NCBI GenBank assembly: GCA_027486585.1
Contig: JAIXOU010000106.1
Coordinates: forward strand, 140,541 to 204,540
Length of the DNA stretch: 64,000 nt
DNA from: Verrucomicrobiaceae bacterium
GTDB lineage: Bacteria; Verrucomicrobiota; Verrucomicrobiia; Verrucomicrobiales; Verrucomicrobiaceae
Reading direction: 5' to 3'
Part shown: positions 16,077-25,583 of the stretch, piece after piece
Layout: each line of letters starts with the position of its first letter
Numbering within the stretch: position 1 is the stretch's first letter
Notes under the pieces: generated by a model
The model's database searches: none
Told to the model about the DNA's origin: nothing
What the model saw: only the letters and a program-made list of their open reading frames with translations
Translations under genes and position numbers: made by a program

Positions 16077-17513
16077 CTACCGACGATTCGCATTCGTGTT
16101 CGCGCCTTTGATGGCTAAGCGATAGTTCGAAATGGCATCCGCAATGGCCATGGAAACAGATTGACGATAAGTATCTGAGGCAATCAAGCGGCACTCATTG
16201 CCATTCGTAACAAAGCCACCTTCAAACAAAACACCCGGACGTTTACAACCTGTCAGCACACTCCATTGGGCACGTTTGATGCCGCGATCCACAAACTTGA
16301 AGCGACTGATGACCATCGCGTGAACAGCTGTAGCAAGGGCGATATTGGCCGAATCATGCGAGTTCCCAGTGGTGCCGTTGTAGTTAAAACCACCGCCACG
16401 TTCCAGACTTGCGGAGCTTCCTTGGGGAGTCAGCGCAAAAGTTTCGATGCCTGAGGCAGCGCTACCACCTGAATTGAAATGTAAACTCACAAAGATGCTT
16501 TTCGGCGTCGCATTGGCAACAGCGACCCGTCCGCCGAGTGTGATGAAGGTGTCTGTGCTGCGAGTGAGGATGACTTTGAAGCCCTTCCTTTGCAGCGCCT
16601 CTTTCACCGAACCAGCCATTTTAAGAGCGAAGTCTTTTTCGTATCCATAAATGCCGCGTGCACCAGCATCATGACCTCCGTGACCAGGATCAAGCACGAC
16701 CGTGTCAAAGTACTCACCATCTGAAATATAGGTCGGCCTCAAAACAGGGTCGATGAGCTTGCAAAGGTCGAGGCGAGAAAATAAGGCCTGGCCTCCTGAC
16801 TCCAAAACTGGAAAGCTAAGAATGAATTTAATGCTGTTAATAAGCATTTCCTGACTACCTATCTGTGCTTTCAAAATGATCTGTCCCGGCGAGGTCAACC
16901 ATACATGCGTTCCATTCATTTTGTATGATCCAAAACGATAAAATTTATGAATGCTCTCTGCCGTCACATAATCACGCCCATTCACCTTCACCACTTTCCA
17001 ACCACCGGATTGTGAAGATGGTAGCGGAGAACTTGGCGTGACTTGCTGAGGTTTTACTTCAGCCGTTTGTTTATCATCGTCATCTGCGCCGAACTCACCA
17101 TCACCGCGTTTTGTATCTGTGACATCGGTGGTTGTTTTCTCTGGTGCAGTCTTTTCAGGCTCTGCTTTTTTAGCCGCCGGTGCTTCGGTCTTTTTTTCCG
17201 TCTTCACCACCGCTGGTGCCGACTTTTTAGTCGTTGATGAGCTGGATTTAGTGGAACCCCCAGACTTGGGTTTGATAGTTGTCAGTTTAGGCTTAGGACC
17301 TGGTGTGCTGGGCTTGGCTTTCGGGGCCTCCTTCACTTCTGTTGGAGTTGGCGTCTGCTTTTCTCCAGCACCAAAGAGGCGCTTCATGAACCCAGGTTTG
17401 TTCTCAGGATTCACAACATCCGCCTGAACTTCTGAAAACGCGAGTGCAGCCAAAGCCAACGTCAGCAGGCTGGCAGCTCGGGAGGTGCTAAGGTAGGCAA
17501 ATCTCATCTTCAC
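16077..17513 (-). CDS. N-acetylmuramoyl-L-alanine amidase (Amidase_3)
   Basis: The enzyme has 478 residues: a signal peptide (residues 1-31), a long Lys/Thr/Pro/Glu-rich disordered region (to about residue 160), a small stalk-like domain (VNGRDYVTAESIHKFYRFGS), and a C-terminal zinc amidase domain. The catalytic part starts at TVVLDPGHGGHDAGARG and has SIFVSLHFNSGG and a late PGVLFEGGFVTN, matching the His/Glu/His zinc site and catalytic Glu of Amidase_3. It cleaves the bond between muramic acid and the stem peptide in the periplasm, usually in cell separation. ATG codons at 17513 and 17507 are both possible. It is divergent from the cytochrome gene at 17,639. Confidence 0.9.
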   Translation of the reverse strand: MKMRFAYLSTSRAASLLTLALAALAFSEVQADVVNPENKPGFMKRLFGAGEKQTPTPTEVKEAPKAKPSTPGPKPKLTTIKPKSGGSTKSSSSTTKKSAPAVVKTEKKTEAPAAKKAEPEKTAPEKTTTDVTDTKRGDGEFGADDDDKQTAEVKPQQVTPSSPLPSSQSGGWKVVKVNGRDYVTAESIHKFYRFGSYKMNGTHVWLTSPGQIILKAQIGSQEMLINSIKFILSFPVLESGGQALFSRLDLCKLIDPVLRPTYISDGEYFDTVVLDPGHGGHDAGARGIYGYEKDFALKMAGSVKEALQRKGFKVILTRSTDTFITLGGRVAVANATPKSIFVSLHFNSGGSAASGIETFALTPQGSSASLERGGGFNYNGTTGNSHDSANIALATAVHAMVISRFKFVDRGIKRAQWSVLTGCKRPGVLFEGGFVTNGNECRLIASDTYRQSVSMAIADAISNYRLAIKGANTNANRR

Positions 17514-17638
17514 GGGTCCAAAAAATTGGCGGTGACTCCGCCAAGGAGATTCATCCTAGTTCACTTCCGACTTTTGGCAAACTCGGAGATGCCACCCCTT
17601 CATTGACAGAGTTCTCACTTAGGATCTGTTTTAGGACA

Positions 17639-20290
17639 ATGCGTTTTGTTTTATTGGCTTTTTTACTCTTCTTTTCTCTGTCTGTCTCCGCCCAAGAGGC
17701 CAAAAAGAAGCCCCAGCCAGCTGCGCCCCCTTCCTCCGTCCCATCTGGAGATTGGGGGGATTTCATCGAAAAAGATTTCCCCTTTTTTAGCAGCGTGCTC
17801 GACTGCCGTGACGTGGGCGCTGGTTTCCCGAAGGACAATCTGACTCCACGCGGCCTGATCCTGAACCTGGGTCATAATCTTTGGGCCTGTTTTGACACCG
17901 ATCTCCTCCGCATCGCCTGCATCTGGGAGAGCGAGCCTGGAAAACCACCCGTCACGGCAGCTGCCCTAGCTCCCGGCTCCTATCACATCGCCGGACAGAA
18001 GACGAAAGATGGGCAAGACTTTCTGCCGAAGCCGATTGGGAAAGTGTGGCTGGCCAATGGCATCTACCCCGGTTGGCAAGTGGGAGACAAGCCAAGCTTC
18101 ACCGATCCCAGGGAGCCGGGGCCGAGCAAAGAAGAGGTGGGAAGAGGGCCTATTCTTCAAGAGGGGCTACACTTTCTTTCTGCCGGTGCGCACCAGGGTC
18201 GCCCAGCGCTTCGCTATGAAATGGATGGCGTCAAAATTACGGAAACTTTCCGTTCTGCTCCAAACTCCATCACTCGCCATTTTGAGATTGGTGCGGTAAG
18301 CCGGACTATTTCAATGATTTTGGGAGTCGCCTCCAAAAAGACATCTATTACCCACAATAACTTAGGTGTCAGAATTGAACAATCAGCAGGCTTTGAGATC
18401 ATGGTGATCGAGCCTAGAGACATGGGGCGTCATTTCTCGATTCACTCTTCGCCTCTAGCTTCTTGGAGTTTTTTATCAGATCGTCCACTGAACTCTTCAG
18501 GATGGCTTCAACCCACCCTTTCTGCTGAAATCATAACCACCCATGCCGTCCTCTCCACCAAACCCGACGCCTATGTCATCGACGAAATCCCACTGCCCGT
18601 TCCGAATCCCTGGAAGCGGAATGTGCGGCTGGCAGACATTGCTTTCCTGAATGATCAAGGTGATGCGGCAGGCGTGACTTTTGATGGCGATGTATGGCTC
18701 ATCTCGGGGCTGAAAGGCGACCTCAAGGATGTAACGTGGAGTCGCTTTGCCAGTGGTCTGCATGAACCCATGAGCATCGTCGCGAGGAAGGATGAGTTGT
18801 TCGTCTTCGATCGCACTGGCATTTGGAAACTCCTCGATACCGACAAAGATGGCACCTGCGACCGCTATGAGATGTTCTGCAATCTCTTCTCCCAGACGGC
18901 AGAGACACGGGAGTTCCCGAACTCGATGAAACTGGGTCCCGATGGCGCACTCTACATTTCCAAAGGCGGACAGCAGGGCACAACCTATGGCAAGCACAGC
19001 GGCACAGTCATCAAAGTCGCGCCCGACGGGAAATCGTTCGAGGTCATCGGCCACGGATTGCGTCAGCCATTTATCGGAGTCCACCCAAAGACAGGACTTG
19101 TCACCGCTAGCGATCAGCAGGGCCATTACGTGCCATCGACACCGATCCACATCATCGAAAAAAACCAGTTTTATGGTCATCTCCCCACCATTGCACCCAA
19201 GGAAGTCTATGCCGAACCCATCGCTGAGCCACTCACCTGGGTGCCGCATCCGGTGAACTCCAGCGGCGTGACACAGGTCTGGCTGACAGACGCCAAAATG
19301 GGCCCCCTCAATGATGAAATGATCCACATCGGATACAATCGCCCTGAGCTTTTTCGAGTGATGATGAACACGAGGTTCAAGCGCCCGCAGGCCGCCATCA
19401 TGAGCTTTGAGCGTGATCTGGATTTCCCTCCACTCAATGGCCACGTCAATCCGGCGGATGGACAACTCTACATCGTCGGTTTCCAAGTCTGGGGCACCAC
19501 CGCCAAAAAACTGAGTGGGCTGGCCCGCATCCGCTACACGGATAAACCACGCGTTTTGTTAAAGGAAGTGACACCCACAGATAAAGGCCTGTTGTTACGC
19601 TTCAATGCCAAGCTGGATGAAAAGCTGGCTACTGATCCTGCGAGCTACAGCGCCGAGCGCTGGAACTACAGACGAACCTTTGAATATGGATCCCCGCATT
19701 TAAAGTTAGACGGCAGCACCGGCCAGGAATGGATGACCGCCAGCAGTGCTTATCTCAGCAAAGATGGCATGAGTGTCCTGGTTGGCATCCCCGACATGAA
19801 AGCTGGCGTGCATCAGATGCGCATTGGCTGGGGACTCAAAAGCGCCGATGGATTAAAGGCCGAAAATACAGCCTACTTTAGTCCCTGGGACCTGCTGACT
19901 TTTGATGCCATCAAAGAAGGCTTTGGTGACATCCAGATCAATCTCACTCCACGCGCAGCTTCGGTCGTAACGCTTGCCAAGCCGACCCCAGAAGAAGGCC
20001 TGCGACTTTACCAAATGATCGGCTGCATGGCATGCCATAGCACAGACGGCAGTACCATTGGCAAAGTAGGCCCAAGCTGGAAAGGCCTCTTTGGCACCAA
20101 GCGCGAGCTTGGCAAAGGCGGCAAATCAGCCTTAGCGGATGAAGCCTACATCCGCGAGTCGATCACCAATCCCAGCGCCAAGGTGGTCAAAGGTTTTGAG
20201 AAGTTTGATACCGGCATGCCGATCTACGCCGGCATCCTCAATGAGAGCCAAATCGAAAGCCTTGTGCTGTATATCAAGAGCCTGAAGTAG
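17639..20290 (+). CDS. Secreted propeller protein with C-terminal cytochrome c (DUF6797 type)
   Basis: This 883-residue protein starts with a signal peptide (MRFVLLAFLLFFSLSVSAQ). An N-terminal domain (residues 40-290) begins GDWGDFIEKDFPFFSSVLD, as in the DUF6797 family. A six-bladed PVC-type propeller follows (about 330-640, including VTFDGDVWLISGLKGD and MKLGPDGALYISKGG). A beta-sandwich region follows, then a C-terminal c-type heme domain with CMACH near residue 796 (GCMACHSTDGSTIGKVGP) and a Met ligand candidate in FDTGMPIY. It should be periplasmic and able to pass electrons, perhaps from oxidation of a sugar. Such fusions are typical of Planctomycetes and Verrucomicrobiota; the substrate is unknown. 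Confidence 0.88.
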   Translation: MRFVLLAFLLFFSLSVSAQEAKKKPQPAAPPSSVPSGDWGDFIEKDFPFFSSVLDCRDVGAGFPKDNLTPRGLILNLGHNLWACFDTDLLRIACIWESEPGKPPVTAAALAPGSYHIAGQKTKDGQDFLPKPIGKVWLANGIYPGWQVGDKPSFTDPREPGPSKEEVGRGPILQEGLHFLSAGAHQGRPALRYEMDGVKITETFRSAPNSITRHFEIGAVSRTISMILGVASKKTSITHNNLGVRIEQSAGFEIMVIEPRDMGRHFSIHSSPLASWSFLSDRPLNSSGWLQPTLSAEIITTHAVLSTKPDAYVIDEIPLPVPNPWKRNVRLADIAFLNDQGDAAGVTFDGDVWLISGLKGDLKDVTWSRFASGLHEPMSIVARKDELFVFDRTGIWKLLDTDKDGTCDRYEMFCNLFSQTAETREFPNSMKLGPDGALYISKGGQQGTTYGKHSGTVIKVAPDGKSFEVIGHGLRQPFIGVHPKTGLVTASDQQGHYVPSTPIHIIEKNQFYGHLPTIAPKEVYAEPIAEPLTWVPHPVNSSGVTQVWLTDAKMGPLNDEMIHIGYNRPELFRVMMNTRFKRPQAAIMSFERDLDFPPLNGHVNPADGQLYIVGFQVWGTTAKKLSGLARIRYTDKPRVLLKEVTPTDKGLLLRFNAKLDEKLATDPASYSAERWNYRRTFEYGSPHLKLDGSTGQEWMTASSAYLSKDGMSVLVGIPDMKAGVHQMRIGWGLKSADGLKAENTAYFSPWDLLTFDAIKEGFGDIQINLTPRAASVVTLAKPTPEEGLRLYQMIGCMACHSTDGSTIGKVGPSWKGLFGTKRELGKGGKSALADEAYIRESITNPSAKVVKGFEKFDTGMPIYAGILNESQIESLVLYIKSLK

Positions 20291-20295
20291 CAGAC

Positions 20296-20682
20296 TCAAT
20301 TCAACCCTAAGCGCTTCAGCCCTGGGATACGGATCTTCTGATATCGAAGAGGCAGGCCTTTCGGCGATGCCTTTACTGGCTGCAAAAGGACAGAATCAAA
20401 AAGCAGCGTGATGCAGAAGCCTTGTGAGCCATCACTGTGACGAACGGGTTTAAAATCAATGACGAAACCACAGACATTCACCCATTCCTCCTCAGTTTTA
20501 AGCTGAGCCGTCAGCGCATCCCGATGCAGGCGGATTTGCAGCTCTGAACCGATGTCAAAACGGTGCCGTGACCAGAAAGTAAGTCCTGCAGAACTGACCT
20601 CACGTAATTCGACGACGGTCTGAACCCCTCCGCTGCGATGACTCGCGGAGGTTTCCTGTGAATGCTGGCTTTGTTTTGCCAT
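20296..20682 (-). CDS. PilZ-like domain protein
   Basis: The 128-residue protein from the ATG at 20682 begins with an Arg/Ser-containing tail (SHRSGG) and then has VVELREVSSAGLTFWSRHRFDIGSELQIRL, the strand pattern of PilZ domains. PilZ domains bind cyclic di-GMP through an RxxxR motif and a D/NxSxxG motif. Here only the EVSSAG part is clear and the Arg motif is weak, so nucleotide binding is uncertain. The longer reading to 21,066 is rejected because it runs under the neighbouring oxidoreductase start. It is convergent with the cytochrome gene, only five bases apart. Confidence 0.6.
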   Translation of the reverse strand: MAKQSQHSQETSASHRSGGVQTVVELREVSSAGLTFWSRHRFDIGSELQIRLHRDALTAQLKTEEEWVNVCGFVIDFKPVRHSDGSQGFCITLLFDSVLLQPVKASPKGLPLRYQKIRIPGLKRLGLN

Positions 20683-20956
20683 GGGACCAGGAATGAATTG
20701 TTTGCACCAGCAGCAGGCGCTGCAATGCTTGAAAGAAGGAACAAGCAGGCCAATTGTCAATCCGCAGACTTCGAAACAGAAGTATCTCTGAATTCTGAGA
20801 ATGGGATGGCAACCCTGGAATCCTTTAAGGCGCTGGCTCATTTTATGCCTGACAAATGCATTGCCTTCTTTTGGCAGTGATGCCGAAAACGCATAAGGGC
20901 CATAGCCAAATTGAATGCGTTTCATCTCCGTTACAGACGTTATGTGTATTGAAAAC

Positions 20957-22213
20957 ATGATCACTTCACACGATGTCCTTATCATTGGCGGTGGCCCAGC
21001 TGGGGCTAGCACGGCGACTATTTTGGCTGAGCACGGCCATAAAGTACTAATCATTGAGAAAGCCAAGTTTCCGCGTTATCACGTGGGTGAATCCCTGATT
21101 CCATTTACTTTTGGCCCTCTGGAGCGCCTTGGGATGATCCCTAAAATGAGAGGTTCTCACTTCGTGAAAAAATACAGTGTCAGCTTTGTGCAGCCAGACG
21201 GACGCCGCTCTCAGCCATTTTACTTCCACACTCGCTACGATAAAGAAACCGTGGCCCAAACTTGGCAGGTCATGCGCTCGGAGTTTGATCAGATGCTTCT
21301 GGACAATGCACGCGAAAAAGGTGCTGAAGTGATGGAGGAGACGACCGTCATCCAACTCCTCAAAAACGACAGCGGTCGCGTCATCGGAGTCGAGGTCAAA
21401 ACCAAAGACGGCCAAGTGAAGCATCTCCATGCAGCACTCGTCGTCGATGCCTCAGGCAAAGAGGCCTTTGCCTCAAATCGCCAGGGCTGGAGGGTCGGTG
21501 ACCCCTACCTGAATAAGGTGGCCATTTGGACCTACTACAAAGGCAGTAAGCGTGCTGAAGGAGTGGATGAGGGCGGCACGACGATTGCCTTTGTGCCTGA
21601 AAAAGGCTGGTTCTGGCATATCCCCATGCATGATGACATGGTCAGTGTTGGCGTGGTAGCCGAAGGCAAATACCTGACTCGCGGCGGAGTGAAGGATATG
21701 AAGGAGATGTTTTATCGCGAGATCGGCGAGAACCAATGGATCAAGGAGCACCTCTCCACCGGCGCCTGCACAGGTGAGTTTTGGATCACCAGTGAGTATT
21801 CACGCCACTCCAAGTATGGTGCTTCTCCGGGCCTGCTGCTCGTGGGAGATGCCTTTGCTTTCCTCGATCCCGTCTTTAGCAGCGGAGTCATGCTGGCCAT
21901 CAAAAGTGGTGTACTAGCAGCGGATGCCATCCACGAGGCTTTCATGGCTAAGGACATGTCACCAGAACGCTTCGCTGCCTATGGTCAAAATATCCGTCAG
22001 GGCGTGGAAAACATGCGGAAGCTGATCTATGCCTTTTACGATCCGAACTTCTCCTTCAAAGACGTGGTGATGCAGTATCCAGAAACCGGACCTGAGATCA
22101 CCGACTGTCTATCAGGCGACATCAACAAAGATTACAGCAACCTTTGGAACCGTATTTCGGAGTTCGTGAAGCTGCCAGATGACCTGCCGTATGGGGTACC
22201 CCTGGCGGCGTGA
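20957..22213 (+). CDS. FAD-dependent oxidoreductase, halogenase-like
   Basis: This 418-residue flavoprotein has the dinucleotide-binding motif GGGPAGAS (residues 10-17), FPRYHVGESLIPFTFGPLERLG, and a second FAD motif LLLVGDAFAFLDPVFSSGV. Near residue 218 it has WFWHIP, the WxWxIP motif of flavin-dependent halogenases, but this motif also occurs in relatives that do not halogenate, including geranylgeranyl-reductase-like enzymes. The conserved glycine and proline in the GESLIP loop fit the tryptophan-halogenase superfamily. The ATG at 20957 follows an in-frame upstream ATG that adds 14 residues without similarity. No flavin reductase gene is adjacent. Substrate unknown. Confidence 0.82.
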   Translation: MITSHDVLIIGGGPAGASTATILAEHGHKVLIIEKAKFPRYHVGESLIPFTFGPLERLGMIPKMRGSHFVKKYSVSFVQPDGRRSQPFYFHTRYDKETVAQTWQVMRSEFDQMLLDNAREKGAEVMEETTVIQLLKNDSGRVIGVEVKTKDGQVKHLHAALVVDASGKEAFASNRQGWRVGDPYLNKVAIWTYYKGSKRAEGVDEGGTTIAFVPEKGWFWHIPMHDDMVSVGVVAEGKYLTRGGVKDMKEMFYREIGENQWIKEHLSTGACTGEFWITSEYSRHSKYGASPGLLLVGDAFAFLDPVFSSGVMLAIKSGVLAADAIHEAFMAKDMSPERFAAYGQNIRQGVENMRKLIYAFYDPNFSFKDVVMQYPETGPEITDCLSGDINKDYSNLWNRISEFVKLPDDLPYGVPLAA

Positions 22214-22217
22214 GTAG

Positions 22218-23189
22218 CTACAGCAGCCTCATCCGCGTGAGATCCTGCGTATCCACCATGCCCACGGGATGACCGCTTTCATCAAGCACAACGAGATCGT
22301 CGATCCTTGCCTTTTCCAAAGTGGCTAAAACTTCTGCGGCCAGTTTATCGGCTTGAATGCTGATCGGCTGACGGGTCATGAAGCCTGAAACGGGCAACTC
22401 AGAAATAGCGTGATCGTTTTGGAAAGCCCGCACAAAATCTCCATGCGTAAACACACCTGCCAGGGTGCCATCTACGTGAACAACGACAGCGGCTCCACTG
22501 CGTGCCTTCGTCATCGCCTGCAAAGCCGCACTGACGGTGCTTTCAGGTGAGATGAGTGCGAGTTGATCCCCAGAACGCATAACATCAGAAACGCGAGTGA
22601 GCAGAGCTCTACCAAGCGAACCACCTGGGTGCAATTTGGCGAAGTCTTCGGCCTGAAAACCGCGCGCTTCCAGCAGGACCATGGCTAGAGCATCGCATAG
22701 AACGAGCATCGATGTGGTGCTGGAGGTCGGCGCTAAATTCAACGGGCAGGCCTCTTGAGAGACCTGCACATCCAGCACACAGTCAGCCTGCTTAGCTAAC
22801 GTGGACTCCAGTCCACCGGTGATGGCGACTATGGGCAGGCTGAGGCGTTTTAAATGCGGCAGCAGATCCACCAACTCGGAAGTTTCACCACTATAACTAA
22901 GTAAGATAGCCAGATCACCGGGATCGATCACACCAAGGTCACCATGCAAGGCATCTCCGACATTCAAGCAGACTGTGGTAGCTCCCGTGCTGTTCAGGGT
23001 AGCTGCCAGCTTACGGCCAATATTCCCGCTCTTGCCGACACCACAAACAATGAGTTTCCCACGACCACGAAGACAAGCCAGCAACAGTTCAATCGCTTCA
23101 GCAAAGCCCTCTCCCACGCGGGTATGCAACCGCTCCAACTCATCGATTTCGAGGCGGATCACGCGGCGGGCTTGGTCAGGGTAATTCAT
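22218..23189 (-). CDS. kdsD: Arabinose-5-phosphate isomerase (KpsF/GutQ/KdsD family)
   Basis: The enzyme has 323 residues: an N-terminal SIS domain and two C-terminal CBS domains. The SIS part has GKLIVCGVGKSGNIGRKLAA, the active-site segment DALHGDLGVI, LLSYSGETSE, and the exit motif NLAPTSSTT followed by FAKLHPGGSLGR. The first CBS begins near VMRSGDQLALI and the second near FMTRQPISIQ. It converts ribulose 5-phosphate to arabinose 5-phosphate, the precursor of Kdo for the lipopolysaccharide inner core. It is convergent with the oxidoreductase gene, four bases apart, and agrees with LpxK being present. Confidence 0.93.
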   Translation of the reverse strand: MNYPDQARRVIRLEIDELERLHTRVGEGFAEAIELLLACLRGRGKLIVCGVGKSGNIGRKLAATLNSTGATTVCLNVGDALHGDLGVIDPGDLAILLSYSGETSELVDLLPHLKRLSLPIVAITGGLESTLAKQADCVLDVQVSQEACPLNLAPTSSTTSMLVLCDALAMVLLEARGFQAEDFAKLHPGGSLGRALLTRVSDVMRSGDQLALISPESTVSAALQAMTKARSGAAVVVHVDGTLAGVFTHGDFVRAFQNDHAISELPVSGFMTRQPISIQADKLAAEVLATLEKARIDDLVVLDESGHPVGMVDTQDLTRMRLL

Positions 23190-23257
23190 TCTTTCGGGGC
23201 ACTTATCCTAGCGAGTGAATCCCCATCTTGCAATCTCAGGAAGCATCTCTCAACCAC

Positions 23258-25465
23258 TCAGAGCCGATAATCCAGACTGATAAAATCCCGCAACTTCATC
23301 AACAGAATACGCCAAACAGGCAATACATCGCCATGCAATCGTGCGTTGCCAGTCATTCCCGGGCGCAAGACATGGTCCGCATTAGCGATGGAAACCAGTA
23401 CTCCATAAGTCGTCTCCAGCGGTAGGAGTCGGCCCTGAGCATCTGCTTGAGCCGCCAAATCTCCGCCAAGCGTGGCCACGAGATTCGGTGGAAGATCGCG
23501 AGCAGGCGATGTTTTAGAATCTTCCATCACCTGCCCTTCAAACGTCCGATCTGGGTGCGCCGGCATGCGCAGTTCGACCTTCTGACCCGCACGGATATGG
23601 CGAGCTTGACGTTCATTGAGCGGAATGAAAATCTGAATGGGATCAAGCTGGGCAATCTCGCACAAAGCATCTCCAGCGCGCAGGCTAACATTCATCAGAC
23701 GATCCAGATCCGGTGTGATGACGACACCTGATTTTGCTGCCTTTAGAATCAATCGAGAAGCCAATCGCGCAGCCTCCAGCGCCTTACCTTTAGCCTGCTC
23801 CAGCTGATTTTGAGCCTGACGATAAGCCGCAGGGTCACTGGCTCCGACGGTCATATCCAGAGCACGACGTGCACGCTCTTCCAGCAAGGTTGCCGCCCGC
23901 GCATCGGCCGTGATTCGCGGCTGAGCAAGCAGCGCCAGAACCTCACCAGGATGCACTTCCTGACCGCTCTGGACACGCATTTCAGTGATGCTCCCAGCCA
24001 GCTCCGCGCGGACAAAATCGGACTGCAAGGGCTGAAGGACCGTGGGACGCTCCAACTTAATTCGCCAAGGCAAAAGCATGACCAATAAAAACATCAAAAC
24101 AACCACACTGAGCATGACCCAAGGTCGCCAGTGACTGCGAACAGTCGCTGGCACTGAAAGTTGTTTTTTGAAAAAGGTGATCACAGGAAAAATCAACATG
24201 GAGAAAAAGGCTCCCACGCCCAGCCAATCCCCCAACCATGCAAGGCCATAAGGCTTGAGCAAGTGATGGAACAGCATCGCAATCCCCAAGGTAATTTGAA
24301 GCATGTAAAGCTGCGCTGCCACGCTGTAGATCACAAACCAACCACGATGACGCTGCGGCAGCAAGTCCACACGCCCGACTGCGCCACCTGCTGCACCACA
24401 GATCAAACGGCGCGCCATATCACTCACGCACATCTGCGCTTTGCTCCGTAAATTCGGCACATCCAGCAAATCTGTCAGCATGTAATAGCCATCGAACTTC
24501 ATCAATGGATTGGCATTAAAGAGAACCGTCCAGACACTGGTGATCAGCATCAGATTAAAGAGCAACTGCTGTGTCGGGCCAGGCTGGGAGATGGCCCAAA
24601 GAAGAGTGGCGACCGCCGCGATCACCAGTTCGATGTAGATGCCTGCGGCGGCCACGAGGATACGATGTCGTTTGTTTGGAAAGACATAACTGTCCGTCAC
24701 ATCCGCATACAAAAAGGGAGAAAAAATCATCATCATGAGTCCCATCTCATGCACCTCACCGCCATAGTGTTTGCAAGTCAGCCCATGACCAAACTCATGA
24801 ATGATCTTCACCACAATGGTCAGCACCCAGATCAAGGCCAGATTCGGCAGCGATAAAAAATCATTCAGTGATGGCTGAATCCTCGGCCAGTTAAAGACAA
24901 AGACCATCAGCCCAGCGAAGAAGATCCCGAGACTGATAAAAAAACCTGTCCATGACCAAATCCAACGAACACGTCTTTCCAAGCGAATCAATAGTGCGTC
25001 AGGATCCCAAAGCGGAATCTTCAAAGTCAGCATCTGCATGAACCAAGCCCAAGGCGTGGTCGTCTGTGTCGATCGCCTCTGATGGTCACGCTGCAATAAG
25101 TGCCGAGTCGCAGCGGCGGTGGTTTCCAAAAAACCAGCCAAGAGTAGCTCTTGAGCAAAGCTCTGGATGCGCTCGGTGATCTGCTGCTGTGACTGACTCA
25201 GTGCCACCTGAGGCTGGGCCGACATGAAAGCAGATCGGATCATCGCCACGGTCCGTTTACCATCCAAGAGAGCCGCCAAAGCAAAGTCCTCCGCAGGCAG
25301 GCGGAAGTATTTCAGCGACAGAGGATCTTTGATGATCACAAAAGAGCGCCCCTCAAAGAGCTGATGACTGATGCGCAAATCCGCTCGCATGGCTGAAGGC
25401 ACCGCAGCATCTCCCTCCACCACAGGAAGGGTGGAGAGATCAGGTGAAGGAAGTGCCGATTCCAT
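23258..25465 (-). CDS. Membrane M50-like metalloprotein fused to an HlyD-like adaptor
   Basis: The 735-residue protein has an N-terminal PqqD-like segment (residues 40-115, LKYFRLPAEDFALAALLDGKR), a membrane domain with the zinc motif HEFGH (His223) and a second metal-binding element NANPLMKFDGYYMLTDLLD, and a C-terminal HlyD/biotinyl-lipoyl-like part (from LQSDFVRAELAGSITEMRVQ). The C-terminal half resembles periplasmic adaptors of efflux and secretion systems. Proteins of this layout usually accompany a second adaptor or an ABC exporter; none is adjacent here. The ATG at 25465 is preferred because the longer frame overlaps the divergent gene. Function could be peptide or protein export with processing; this is inference. 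Confidence 0.85.
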   Translation of the reverse strand: MESALPSPDLSTLPVVEGDAAVPSAMRADLRISHQLFEGRSFVIIKDPLSLKYFRLPAEDFALAALLDGKRTVAMIRSAFMSAQPQVALSQSQQQITERIQSFAQELLLAGFLETTAAATRHLLQRDHQRRSTQTTTPWAWFMQMLTLKIPLWDPDALLIRLERRVRWIWSWTGFFISLGIFFAGLMVFVFNWPRIQPSLNDFLSLPNLALIWVLTIVVKIIHEFGHGLTCKHYGGEVHEMGLMMMIFSPFLYADVTDSYVFPNKRHRILVAAAGIYIELVIAAVATLLWAISQPGPTQQLLFNLMLITSVWTVLFNANPLMKFDGYYMLTDLLDVPNLRSKAQMCVSDMARRLICGAAGGAVGRVDLLPQRHRGWFVIYSVAAQLYMLQITLGIAMLFHHLLKPYGLAWLGDWLGVGAFFSMLIFPVITFFKKQLSVPATVRSHWRPWVMLSVVVLMFLLVMLLPWRIKLERPTVLQPLQSDFVRAELAGSITEMRVQSGQEVHPGEVLALLAQPRITADARAATLLEERARRALDMTVGASDPAAYRQAQNQLEQAKGKALEAARLASRLILKAAKSGVVITPDLDRLMNVSLRAGDALCEIAQLDPIQIFIPLNERQARHIRAGQKVELRMPAHPDRTFEGQVMEDSKTSPARDLPPNLVATLGGDLAAQADAQGRLLPLETTYGVLVSIANADHVLRPGMTGNARLHGDVLPVWRILLMKLRDFISLDYRL

Positions 25466-25583
25466 GATGCCACTCAAAGTGGCTGTATGATCTCTGGCTG
25501 CAAGCTCTCGAAGAGTCTGTGTTGCACATTGCCTGAGATTTTTCGAATCAATCCGGCTAACATCACCGTTTAGGCTTCTTCTC

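Noticed and set aside
18497..19486. Minus-strand frame of 329 codons
   Set aside because: It lies opposite the DUF6797-type propeller gene and shows no family similarity; open antisense frames are common at this base composition.
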